DNA of 64,000 nt from Cunninghamia lanceolata. Lineage: Eukaryota > Streptophyta > Pinopsida > Cupressales > Cupressaceae. Made by a program: the position numbers and the translations under genes. The stretch's first letter is position 1. Each line of letters begins with the position of its first letter. The stretch covers positions 4,774,001 through 4,838,000 of the forward strand of contig BSBN01000829.1 of the NCBI GenBank assembly GCA_027924645.1, written 5' to 3'. Positions 51,201-63,200 of the stretch are shown one piece after another. A model generated the notes under the pieces. The model was not told the origin of the DNA. It searched no databases and saw only the letters and a list, made by a program, of their open reading frames with translations.

Positions 51201-53564
51201 AACTTGTTATAAGAGAATATATTTTGCCTAATTATGAAAGGAGCTATTATGAGACCTCATTATGGGGGGGATGTATTGAAGATAATCCTTGACCAAACAA
51301 CAATGTTGTATGAAGAAGGCAACTCCACTTGGGATATTTTTAGTTTTTGTATGAGAATCTCTTACACAAAGGCATTACACTAGACCAAATTACATGCATG
51401 CAAACTTGGGCACTCCATTTTCGGTGTTGTAACTCCCAAGCAAGAAATTCTTCATATGGAGGGTATTAGAATTAAACATGCAAGGTTTTGGGTAGATAAA
51501 ATCTACATATAATGCTTGGACATTAAAGGAGATTTAGATTCTAGAGAGAGGACCAATAGGTAGCAAGAAGGAACATCGAGTACCTATGTGCTAGAAAATT
51601 TCTAGGTAGCTCAACTTCGGAAGGTTACCAACATTTATGCTTTGTGGCATGTGCTCGATTAGTTTGGATAGTCTTGTGCATGTTGTTTTGTAGGTTGAAA
51701 TATTGAGTTTTCAAGGAGAAACTCCATCAATTTTTTCTTAAGTTGTGTTTTTTATACATGTTAGTTTGTACATGTTGATTGATATATCTCTAAGAGGAAA
51801 CTATATCAAAATTTCTCGCAAGTCTTTTATGTTGTTCCAATCTATTATCAAGTGAATATATAATATTGTGTTGTTGAAACCTTGGTGTTGTGATGGATTA
51901 TTGATGTTTTTCTATTCTCAAAATTAGATCTATAAAAGTTGTGTTTTTGTAAGTCATTTTTTATTAGGAGTTTGCAAGATGTGTGTGGTTTTGGTATTGT
52001 TGCAAGGGAAATGATGACATTCATTTAGCACCTTGTCCCTGGATACATTACAAAAGATCTCAAAATACTTTGATTCTTAAAATCATAATTATTAAATATA
52101 AAAATTATAGTTTTGATTTTATAGAATATCAATTAAAATGTTCTGAAATTGTCCACATTTTCTAAAGTGAACTTGTTTTATTATTATGATTATTTTTTAA
52201 GTTCTTAGCATAAATTTTCTAACCTATCATATGTGAGAATAAGATAAGGTTCAATATAGTAATTGAACAATAATATTTGAATCTTTTAACAATATTATAA
52301 TGGTGAAAATTGCATGCCTATGCCCTTTTTCCTTATGTTTTGAGTCCACTTCTATTAGACTAGTTTTTATGCAATGAGAAGTTTACAAGTGATATATTAT
52401 TGCATGGATTTGACTCATGACATTATCATCTCCAAGTCCCATTAGAATAGTTTATCTCTAGAATTTTGGCCCTAATTCCCAAGTTTATCAATTACCACCC
52501 CAAGTCAAATCCACAAGTGCAAAAGTAATTTGGATCATCTCTAGAGTTGTAGACTCAACTCACCAAATTTTAAAATTCAAAATGGGCCCAAGTTGACTTA
52601 TTCCACTAGCCATTATATGTTGACCTAGCATAATTTTAAGTAGATTTGTGCACTATGTTGTTGTATTTAAGGACATTCACTCATTCATTTTGAAATCACC
52701 TAGAAAACAAGAAGAAATACTTATAGGTCATCAAGAGCATTAATAAGAGCATAAAAACAACGCTTTTAGAGCATTTACATCAACATATATTATGCTAAGT
52801 CTACTACATGATTGTATGTTGTCTTCAAGCCTTGTTTAATACCGTTAAATCAATGTATCTATCAATTTGGCTAAGGAGCACATAACCCTTGCAAGTCAAC
52901 AAATTCCCCAAAGCTGCTTATAAAGATTGTCAATTCCTTACACAAATTCAGACAATAAGAAACCAAGGTGAACAACTTTTAGAAGTTTGCATGGTCCTAA
53001 AATAGATATGAAAGCATTAAAATAATTTTGCGTTCCAAAACAATTTTGCACTAATGAAGACCAATTCCGTAGTCATGGACCTAACCCAGTCAATAGAGTA
53101 GTCAATTTTTTGAGTTCCAACTAACTGTTTAACATCAAGTTCTATCAAATCCAAAAAATTCGATAATTAGATAAATATAATCCTTACATTGTGACATCAT
53201 TTATCCAAGATCAATTATCAAACTAATTATTATATTCAATTAATTTAATTCCCACATTTAATTTAATTATTTCAATCATAAATCTACATCTTTTATCTAA
53301 ATTAATTTATTAAATAACTTAATTTTATTAATTTCACTAAGTAACTCATAACAAATAACTTCAACCTTATAAACGAAATAGAATTAATGAAATGGTATAA
53401 TAAATGTACCGAGAGGAAAACATTAAATCAGATTTCGATGATAATAAATCTTTCCCATCTATGTTAAAAAGAGAAGAGATTCCTTTGGAGAACAACTATG
53501 TTGTATTCTGAGATAAAATATATAATACTGTATATGATAAAAGGAACAGAATATTTGGTACTTA
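48241..53564. other. intron 1 debris, possible LINE 3' end near 48,800-48,960
   Basis: No gene is supported. A T-rich stretch ending GCCAAAATGTAATATC near 48925 resembles a plant LINE 3' end. A segment near 51700-51870 (GGAGAAACTCC, GAGGAAACTATATC) looks like part of an old Copia-type LTR. The rest is AT-rich. The right end is the splice donor of TNL exon 1 (minus strand). Confidence 0.4.
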
Positions 53565-53565
53565 C

Positions 53566-54083
53566 CCCTCATTGTTGACAATGTGGCCTTTAACATATGA
53601 AACCTTTTGCAGCCCCATTTTCCAATCCTCAATCGTTTCTGAAGCATATCTGGCTTTGACTTCATGCTCGGAAAATGCTTTAGCATAGATTCCTTTTCCT
53701 TTACAAATCCAATGGATATCACTGGGATTGACATTGTAGAAGACAGGAATAATTTTCTTGTCAGTTTTGAGCATAAATGATAACTCAGCCAAACACCAAG
53801 TCGATTCTGCGTATCTGGGAGAAAGTATAGCAATATGAAGGAAAGAAGTAGTCATGGCATCTTGTATTTCAGATGGTATGGAATCACCCAGTTGAAGCTC
53901 TGATTCATCTAAGAAAACCTCAAGTCCCATGAGTTTGAGGGTACGGTAAATAGAGGCGGCCAGCGTTTGCTTGGTGTCAGGGCCACGATGGTTTATGAAT
54001 ACATCGTAGGTTTCCGCATATGACGAAATTGAGCAGGAAGCACGCGTGGAAGAAAAGACAATGCAAAGCAGAAGAAAAGATAT
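53566..54083 (-). pseudogene. TNL exon 1: TIR domain, no in-frame ATG start
   Basis: The TIR domain signals by NAD cleavage and self-association. The frame is open from a TAG at 54084-54086 to the donor GAGGG/GTAAGTACC (GT at 53565). It reads YDVFINHRGPDTKQTLAAS (from 54008), MGLEVFLDESELQLGDSI, SPRYAESTWCLAELSFML and FYNVNPSD. The catalytic-type Glu in WCLAEL is present. The first in-frame ATG (53930) is already inside the domain. At 54045-54047, 13 codons before YDVF, an ACG stands where a start would be expected. A mutated start or an upstream exon are both possible. Splicing to exon 2 gives NNEGDEGMLK in frame. Confidence 0.88.
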
Positions 54084-54420
54084 CTACAGACTTTGTCGGG
54101 ATTAGAGAGATTCCGAGAGGAAATTGCGTAGTCATTTCTAGCTGTAAATTGTTGAGAATACACGGCACATGGAAATAAGACAGCAAGTGTTAAAATGTCT
54201 TCTGACCGTGGAAGAAAGGACGCGTGGAAAGAGACAATGTAAAGCAGAAAAATGATATGCACAGACTTTGGCTGCATTAGAGAGATTTCGACAGGAAATT
54301 GCAGTCATTCCCAGTGGAAATTGCTGAGAATACGGCGATTGGGTGGAAGAAGTGACTACAGGGCACAGGAAAATAATATAGCAAGTGTTAAAAGGTCTTT
54401 TCTCCTGTGGAAGAAAGGAG
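54043..54420. repeat. ~180-bp tandem duplication at the TNL 5' end
   Basis: CGCGTGGAA starts copies at 54043 and 54221. Both continue through AAAGCAGAA, ACAGACTTTG, ATTAGAGAGATT, GAAATTG, GCAAGTGTTAAAA and GTGGAAGAAAGGA in the same order. The gene-proximal edge is at the place where the TNL start codon would be expected. The duplication covers the likely promoter or leader of the gene. Confidence 0.85.
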
Positions 54421-57400
54421 AACCAACCAGGGCTGGAATTGGACGATTCCTTTTGTTTTTTTCAGCCATATGAATATTTTATGACAGTTTAGTGACTTAA
54501 CTATCTTTCAATTGATGTTTTTAAGAAAAACATAAATTATCAAAACAGTTGAGTTCTTATGTTTTTTAAAATTTATTAAAAAATAAATTTTGAATGCATA
54601 ATTAATATTTAACACTTGACAGACTAAAAACATATTAGACAAATAAAACAACAATAATCTTATTCATATGACAAGGAGAAAAAATTAAAATAAAGTCTTT
54701 TTAAACAACCAAGGGTTTGGGTTGTATCATAGTTGGAAGCAGCCTGGGGATTTTTTTGGACATTTAAAGCTATGTTTAAAATGTGTTTTTCATAATCCAG
54801 TGGTTCTTTGATTTTAAGCTTATAGACTCAAGATAAAAAAAATCCAAAGCTATGTCTAAATGTGTTTTTCATAATCTAGTGCTTCTTTGATTTTATGCTT
54901 ACAAATTCAAGATAAAAACTATAAGTGTATGTGTGTTTATTTTGGTCGGGTGAGGTTTGCTCTTGGTTAGGTGAGGTTTGTTTTGCTTAGGTGAGAATAT
55001 GCAAACAAAGGAATAATGGTGGGATAAACTTAGCAGGGGCACATCTACCTATAATGATGTGAGCAACATGAATCCCTAGTGGTTGAAATTCTCAATCATC
55101 ATTCAAATGAATGTAGTAAACATTTTCAATCTAGGATAAATTGAGCCACCAAATTTGTAATATGTATAAATAAACTAATTAAAAAAATTGAGCATGTTAA
55201 AATAGATGGACATTTTCAACGAATATAAAGAATGTGACCAAATTAAGAGCATGATCTAATAAGGTGAGAAGTTGGGATATAAACAGAGGATTCATTACAA
55301 TAGATATAGTCCTCCTCATTAGACTATGATTTTATTTATTTATAGTTAAAAACAACTAAAAATATGATTATGTTACTTACCACATACAGTCTAAACTCTT
55401 CTTAATCTCTTTGTAATTGTAAATTTGTATTAGATCATGATTTTATTTATTTATATTTAAAACAATTAAATCAAAACATTAAAAATAAATAAAAAATTAA
55501 TTGTATTACTTAAAATTCACAATTCAACAAAACAATGTAAATTTATTGTGGTAGTAGGTGTATATATAAGAAATAAAAAATAATGGATAACAATGATTAC
55601 TTTAATTTTTAAAATTTATTCACAAAGCAAAAATATTAAATTTACTATAACAATTAAAAGTAGGCTTCTAAATCAATGTTAAAAAAATATTCAAGATAAT
55701 CTTAAAACAAAATAATTTATATTATGTCTTTAAAAATATTCTAAATTAATATGTATTTTTATAACAAATATTATAAAATGATATATATTATAAATTAAAA
55801 TATTATATTATATTTATCTACTATTTGCTAATAATTTAAAGTGTCACATATATGTTTATATAAGAATAGAGTGAGTCAAGCTACACATTCTAATAAATTT
55901 TAAAGTTGTAAATATAAATGGAACATCAAATTCCAAGGCAACAGTAGAAAAACCAACAATTTTATTGTGTAAAGACAAAAAAAATGAAATTGCAGAACAA
56001 ACACATTTTTTTACAAGCTTCTTTGGTTGAAGATAAATCTATGAATCATAATAAGTAAAAACCATCATTTTCTTATTAAAAAGTAAAAAGTATCTTTTCC
56101 TTATTAAATTTTATAAGCGTAGGTATCTTTTTCCAAGAAACTTTAAAAAATATTATAGTTAGAAATAACATCTAAGAAACAATATTTAAATGGGTATTAT
56201 CTTTTTTATTTATACTTTTTCTTGGAATCCACCAAACCTTTTCCATACCATCAAATCTACACAAATTCCAAGCATTAAAACCATTATATTTAGTAAGAAT
56301 TGCATCTTCATTCATGTGAAGATATAATGAATACATATATAAGTATAATATAAAAATATGTAATTTGTAGGTAAATTTGGTGTAAAAAGTTTTAGTTTTA
56401 TTATGATTTTCCTTCAAGAAAGAGATAAACAATATTTCTCAACTAAATTAATATTGTTTAAGAATAATATGTAGATTAAAATATATCAAATGTGTTTGTT
56501 TTGTTTCCATCAATAACTATCATTCACAATTCTTTTCTATTTAATGGATTTGTCTATTCACTAAAATATATGCAATGAGTTCAAGGTGTTTTCCAACTTC
56601 ATCCCAAAATTAAAAAATTCTCATTTAACTAGAAATAAATAATGGATAGCTATCAAATACTAATTGATAAGAACTTTGACTTGGCCAAGTCCAAGAATAT
56701 ATAAATGAAAGAGAAACACATGGGAGAAAGGATGGAAGGGAATGGTAGGAAAATGAACAAATAGAGAAAAATGGTAGAAAAAAAATGTAGATCAAGAGAA
56801 AGACTTTGTCCAAAGATGACCTGTGAGAAGAACATATAAAGTACCCCACATAAAATTATATATGCATTTTTCATATACGACTAAATTTTGGCCAATCATG
56901 GAGAGAAGAACATGTGCAACTAATCCCACATAAATTTATTTTTACGATTGTCATTTTCAAACATTAAATTTATGAAGGTGTTAGGAATCAATTTGTGAGG
57001 CCCACCATTTCACTTGTGAGTTCACTCACACTTGATGGATGTATTGTTAATATTAACACTCTTTGATTTGAATAATTTATTATGGATTTATGATCATGAT
57101 GTTAGATTAGTGTGGACTTTAATATTTTATTTAGAATAGTTTAATTTTTATGAGTACATAGTGATGATTTGATTAGAGTAGAGCAATGCCTGCTTGAAGA
57201 TAAATTAAAACTTCCCACTTTTTCCACCAAAGTGAACACTCAACCTTTATGTCACACCCTTAGTTTCTTATAATGTTATCCTAAAAATGAATTAGCTTTG
57301 GCACCATAGGACAAGAGTAGATTCCTTTGCAAAAATAGTTGAATGCCTAAGGTGATTTGGGAAACTGTGTTCAAATCTAAGGGGTTAAGCAAGAAGTTAA

Positions 57401-57429
57401 GATGAGGTACATTTTATCTATGCAACTTA
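54421..57429. other. AT-rich intergenic sequence upstream of the TNL gene
   Basis: No gene is supported. It contains an 80-bp tandem duplication (54766-54924) and a second diverged pair (near 55320 and 55433, both with ATGATTTTATTTATTTATA). The TNL promoter should lie at the left edge, but no clear TATA box could be assigned. Confidence 0.65.
54766..54924. repeat. 80-bp tandem duplication
   Basis: AAAGCTATGT(T/C)TAAA starts at 54766 and 54846. Both copies continue with TGTGTTTTTCATAATC, CTTTGATTTTA, GCTTA and CAAGATAAAAA. Divergence is low to moderate. Confidence 0.85.
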
Positions 57430-59601
57430 AAAGACCTAGAAGGAAGGGGTGTGAAATGTATGCCATTAGTGTGGATGAGTTAGAAGACATCAGGGAACCT
57501 TCGTGGCAAGATTATCCTTTCCTTCAAGAGTTTTGAGATGCTTTTTTTTGAAGAGCTACCTAGACTACATCCTCATAGGGAATTTAATTTTTAAATTGAC
57601 ACAATTCTAGGATTAGAGCCTCAATCCAAAGCTCCATATAGAATGACCACAACAGAGCTCATGGAGTTAGTAGTTTAGTTGCATGAATTGCTCTTTAAAT
57701 GATTGATCTCACCTAGTGTGTCTCCTTGGGTTGCACCAGTAGTTTTTGTTAAAAATAAGAATGGAACTTTGTAGTTGGGTATAGATTATTAGATGCTCAA
57801 TAAGGTAATGGTAAAAAATGGATACTCATCACCTTGCATTGATGACCATTTTCATCAAATGCATGATGTAACTATTTTCTCCAAGATTGATCTGAGAGAA
57901 GGGTATCATCAATTGAGAATAAAGGAGGAAGATATTCCTAAGACATCCTTTCGAACAAGGTATGGTCACTAGGAGTTCATCATATTAACTTTTGTATTAA
58001 GTAATGCACCAACAATATTCATGAATCTGATGAATAATTTTTTGAGAGACTTCCTAGATAACTTTGTGCTCATCTTTCAAGTCAATATATTTATATGTTC
58101 AAGAAATGAGGAAGAGCATTTGTATCATTTGAGGCTAGTAATGCAACAATTAAGAGAACATAAGTTGTATGGAAAATTATTCATATGTGCATTCTCTCAA
58201 AAGGAGGTACAATATTTAGGTCATGTTATCTCTATCGAATTGATATCTACTGATTTAGCAAAGATAAGAGCAATTATGGAATTGCCTACATCAAAACACA
58301 TTCATGAAGTGCAAAGTTTCATGGGCTCAAAAAGCTACTATAAGAATTTTTTGTTGCATTTTTCAAGAACAGCCAATCCCATAATGTCTCTTCAAAGAGA
58401 GGGCTAAGCATTTGTATGGTCAGATAAGTGTGAGGAATCATTTTTAATCCTCAAGGAGAGATTAACATTAGCTCTAATTCTAAAAGTCCCAAATCTTGAG
58501 GGTCATTTGTTGTTGTCACAAATGTGTCAAGAGAAGGATTGGGAAATTTACTTATACATAATGATAATGTTGTCACCTATGAGTCTAGAAAGCTCCAACA
58601 AAATGAAATAAATTATGCCTCTCATAATCTAAAACTTACGAAGATTGTGCATGCACTACAATATTGGAGGCATTACTTGCTGAGCAAGCTATTTTTATTA
58701 AAAATAGATAATTTGTGATTCAAGTATATTTTCACTTAGCCTAATATAAATGCATGCCAAATTATTGGTTAGATTTCTTATCAAATTATGATTTTGACAT
58801 CAGTTATATCAAGGGAAAGGAAAATTGAGTGGCTAATACTTTTAGTTGGAGATGGCACATTGTTGCAATAACTACTATTTAAACAACCTTTCAAGAATAG
58901 GTTATAAAACATTCTCATGGAGATGAATTTTATGAGTAAGTTAGGAAATCCCTCTCTAAAAATCCATGAGACTATCAATATGATGGGTATAAATTCAATC
59001 CTAGTGGGTTATTGAAGTACCAAAATTGAATGTATGTTCCAGACTAGTGAGGTATGAGGACACGTGTTCTAAGAGAAACTCATTGTGCATCTTACTTAGA
59101 TCACCCAAGAGTGACTAAATTAAAGGCTGATCTAAAATCACTATATTTCTAGAAGGGACTAAAAAAGGATGCAACCAACTTTGTGGGTAGGTGTTTAGAG
59201 TGTTATTGGGTTAAGGACAATCACATGCATCATGTAGGATTACTCTATCCCCATGATATTAGGGAATGGAAATGCAAGTAATTAGTATGTATTTTGTCTA
59301 GGGACTTCCAATGTTCAAAAATTATCATGATATGATCTTGGTTGTAGTAGACAAGCTCATTAAGGTTGCTCACTTCATTCCTAGAAACTTGATAGATGGT
59401 GCACTATTCCTCACAAGAAGTTTCATTCAGGAGATCTTCAAACTCCATGGACTTCTAGAAAAGATTTTCTTAGATAGAGATGCATGGATGACTTTGAGGT
59501 TTTGGCATACCTTATTGTCATCACTGGTAAGTCAATTGATCTTTAGTTAATCTTATCACCCAAAGACTAATAGTCAAACTAAAAGGGTGAATAAAGTGCT
59601 G
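57430..59601 (+). pseudogene. decayed Ty3/gypsy pol: RT, RNase H and partial integrase
   Basis: A pol fragment in several frames. It opens with a protease-RT linker (CEMYAISVDELEDIREPSW, LPRLHPHRE), then RT ([49 protein letters not shown]). The catalytic box expected as (Y/F)xDD reads FQVN, so both aspartates are lost. EVQYLGHVIS and a RNase H end (SREGLGNLLIHNDNVVTYES, HALQYWRHYL) follow. Integrase remains include HPRVTKLKADL, CLECYWVKDN, VVVDKLIKVAHFIP and SYHPKTNSQTKRVNKVL. It stops at 59601, where another element is inserted. Many stops show it is old. The wording is chromovirus-like. Confidence 0.85.
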
Positions 59602-60290
59602 TGTTAGGAATTTGTAGGTCTATGTAAACCAATTCCACATAACCCAATAGGAGAAACAAGATGCTGAAACAAACCATAATGCAAAGATCAAATGAACAAG
59701 CAATAAGATAACACAAGATATACCTTGGGAAAACCCTTTTCAGGGAAAAACCCAGCCTCCAAAAGCAATCACGCTCAAACGTATTATTCAGCAATATGAA
59801 ATTATAATACAATCCATGAGCCTCCATGAATACCCTTGAACCATCAAGCACCTCCATTGCAACCTCCATGTGTACAAGCACGAATCCACACATCACTTGC
59901 CATGCTTCACAATATGCACTTACAGAAGAGAACTCAATACAATGACAGTATCTCTCAAACCTCCAATCCATCTACAATGAAATAACCAACATTACCCAAA
60001 CCACTAACCATGTGCTTGCTTTATAGACCAAGCTCACACAAATACAACTTGTGGTATTGGATAAAATCATGTGCCCCAAAAAACCATGGTAACACAAAAC
60101 CACTTGACCCCACATTTGACTATTGGTACTAAATTTTTCCAATAAATCAAATAATACAAATAATAATTAATTACTTTATGTGTCCCACACACATAAAATA
60201 ACTAACCCAATGTTACAATACAACTTATACAAGTGGTAACCAAATAAAATATTACAATATTATGCAAGGTGTACAACACCTATCCCAACA
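59602..60290 (-). mobile_element. Copia-type 3' LTR on the minus strand, 689 bp
   Basis: Read on the minus strand it begins TGTTGGGATAGGTGTTG at 60290 and ends AATTCCTAACA at 59602. The bases just before it on that strand read CAAGTGGGAGAA (60302-60291), a polypurine tract of the common Copia form. It cuts into the integrase remnant to its left. The five bases TGCTG (59597-59601) would be one target-site repeat; the other end is outside the window. Confidence 0.8.
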
Positions 60291-63200
60291 TTCTCCCACT
60301 TGTTGTATACATTGCATAAGGATCAATACATGAAATACATCATCATAGGTAAACATGAAATCACATGAATCTCCAGAATGCTCTCATGCTCCATCAAGAT
60401 ACCTACAACAAAGCAAAGTGACCACCATCTCAAGAAAGAACTCCTGTCACCCTCCAACGTGCCACTAATGGAAGAAAAGGAGCATGCCAAGGTGAAGATG
60501 CACCAATCCAAAGAACACAAGCATCGAATCCAAGTGAAACCATAAGGCTCCAAGCTGTTGTCAAAGGTAAAAAACCCACATGAATGGAAATAGCACCCAC
60601 AACATATGCTAATACATCCAACCATCCATACCTCATAGGTATCAACAACATATCCAACCCATATACTGCAATAACAAGCTCCATGAATAAAACATGCCAA
60701 TGAAGAACCTATACATCTAGGAACTCCCACTGCATGGGTAATGTCAAATCTGAAAATAGATCCAAGGCATATCAAGTCTATCAATCAACAGTCAAACCAA
60801 GGTGTGGCTAATCAACAAGCCAATGTAGTGCCAAGAAAAATCACAATGATCCACACATGCATGATAAATCACTGCATACTCTCTCACAACATGTCACCAC
60901 ATCTATCCCAAAGTCCAACCATATCAACATGATCCTCTAGGAAGTAGCCATAAGACAAAGAGAGAAAACCTATAAATCATAATATCCTTCTACAAACACC
61001 TCAAAGTGCTAAGCTGTGTCAAGTATGATCTCCTCTACAACCCCAAATGAAAAGCCTCAACAACACCCAACCATTCAATCTCATAAGATCAAATGAACAT
61101 ATATAACATGTAACCAACATCGATGTAAGCCTCTCTAATCAAGGTAGATAAAACTTATAACCATTCAATAACTAGAAATAAGCCCAATCACATCTCCTAA
61201 ACTCCACATAATGAACATGATAAATCAAACCATATGAACAAGAAGATAGCCATGCTAACATCCCTCATCTGAACCCTCCAAAACCAATAATTATAGCTCA
61301 AGATCCATATCTATGAGAAGATGAAACATAAAGTAAAACACATCTAAAAGGATGGGCAATACCTCATAGATGATAAATTGCTAAGTAGACCAAGAGTGGG
61401 GAATGAGAATGCTCCTCCAAGATACACCAAGCTACAAAGACTCTCTCCAAGAACAATCTCCTCTAAGTCTATAATGAACTCACGTCCATATCTAGGTGTA
61501 AGGCTCCTTGGTCTATTTGCTGAAACCTCCAAAGAGTAACCATCTCAACAAGTGTCTCTAATCACAAGAGAACTCCAGCGTCACCTAAGTCTCCAAGTAT
61601 CCATGAGCACCTGTAACTGACCAATACATACCAAACTCCAAATGCAACATAGCACCATCATGAAGTAATCAAGCAAATGATCAAAGTACTCAATACCCAA
61701 AGAACCAACAAGATCACTGTCAATGCTCCTACTACACGTCTGCATAAGAATCCCATCATGACATCATGATCTAACTATCTTCTCATAAGATCACATGCAA
61801 CAAAGCGTACAATGATGCATACATCCTATCTCAAGAGAACCTATATCATGCCAATACTTCAAGCTAGCATCAAGAGTAAACCATGACATAATATCAACAT
61901 TTCTAATTCAAGGATAAACATGTCAAACTGACAAATCATAAACCCGACATCTCAACCAAAAACTCAAAGAAGTCCTCCATGGTAAACCAAGATGTCAAAC
62001 ATCTCCACTCTCATGATGATAACCATCTCTTGACAACTGAACTAAAAATGTCAAAGAACTCTCAAAACCAAGAGCTCCTCCATGACACCAACATCCACTC
62101 AGAAGATCATCCATCACGTATGATGAATCCATCATGCTGCCAAAGCTCCCACTGAATTGTGATATCGAGCTATTCATGACAAAAAAATAACCATCTCCTA
62201 AATGAAGATTATCTATGGCTCCAAACCAATCAAGGAATCCCATTGTAAGATCAACAGCTCCCAAAAGGTCTAGTGAACCAAAATCTCCAAACAAGAAGAT
62301 AAAACCATCACTGTCAAAAGCTAATATAGAACCATGTATCCAAGCTCTTCATGACATCATGATAAAAATGCTACAAGTCCCAACAACAGACTATCTAGAC
62401 ACTCTAATTATCCATCCTCTTATCCCAAAGCAACATACCAATGCACAAATGACCACAAACAAGGCCAACTAACAAAGTCTGCATAAACACTGAATCAATC
62501 TGGTGGATAAAGATAGTCCACATCCGAGTCATCCCACTGTAGCCAAGGGGTACCTAATCCACAAAACTACATAACTTTTAGATCTAAAACAAATGTAACA
62601 TGTAAACTCATAATCACACTAGTAAACTACAAATTGAGATATCAAAGAAGATAACCTGTAGACTCCAAGACTCAAACACCAAATCAACTCTAGATTCAAT
62701 TTGCCAACAAGTCCACAAATGAATACCATAGTCAAGGAACTAACCAAGCATCCAGGAGATAAGAACAATCCCCTAAAACAACACCACAACACCACCTGTA
62801 ATCATGAATCAAACATCATAGCCCATACTTGTTAATCGCATACATGATCATGTCGTGTCAATGCAAAAGTATGCTTCCATATCCATGACACCATAATCAT
62901 CATCATCACTATACTTGTACTCAACTCCCACTGAAACACGAGTATCAACCATGTCCTCAAACTGGAAGACAACCTGTACCTATCTCCATCAAAGTCGTAA
63001 CTCTGAAAACACCTATAAACCTGTATCAGGAAGCACCAAATCTGATAACCTGCTATACCATGCTGATGGTCTCATAGCAATATGTACTCCAACAAGTCTA
63101 TGCCAACAAATCCATTTGAATGCACTCGTAAATGTACTTTGGATCTCAAGCTCCTACAAGTGATCAAACAATTACCAAACCCTCTCTTCACACCAAACTA

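Larger units (their letters stand above)
25824..53565 (-). other. TNL intron 1, 27,742 bp, filled with retrotransposons
   Basis: The donor GTAAGT at 53565 and acceptor TTTTTGTATAG at 25824 leave phase-2 and matching phase-1 codon parts that join as GGT. The TIR-NB junction is at the position usual for plant TNLs. The intron contains the 17.5-kb Ty3 element (26408-43882), a Copia fragment (46114-48240) and AT-rich sequence. Very long introns enlarged by LTR elements are known in conifers. Confidence 0.85.
22717..54083 (-). pseudogene. TIR-NBS-LRR resistance-like gene, five exons, probably inactive
   Basis: TNL proteins are intracellular immune receptors. Five minus-strand exons join in phase: TIR (53566-~54083), NB-ARC (24747-25823), first LRR exon (24349-24639), main LRR exon (23260-24267) and C-terminal exon (22717-23178). 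Introns are 27,742, 107, 81 and 81 bp, each with GT...AG borders. Lesions: no in-frame ATG before the TIR start, a frameshift in the NB-ARC near 25500, and an in-frame TAG at 23764-23766 in the LRRs. A 17.5-kb retrotransposon lies antisense in intron 1. Splice sites and motifs are otherwise well kept, so decay is recent or partly due to sequence error. Confidence 0.88.

Noticed and set aside
53459..53833. Second minus-strand ORF overlapping the TIR exon
   Set aside because: Alternative frame of the TIR exon and the start of intron 1; has no TIR or other motif.
53993..54277. Minus-strand ORF of 94 aa upstream of the TIR domain as a signal-peptide exon
   Set aside because: It is out of frame with the TIR and covers the tandem duplication. 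TNLs do not usually carry a signal peptide.
60323..60784. Minus-strand 153-aa ORF as Copia RNase H
   Set aside because: Only a short ITHAVGVP-like phrase fits. Catalytic residues and neighbouring RT motifs are missing.
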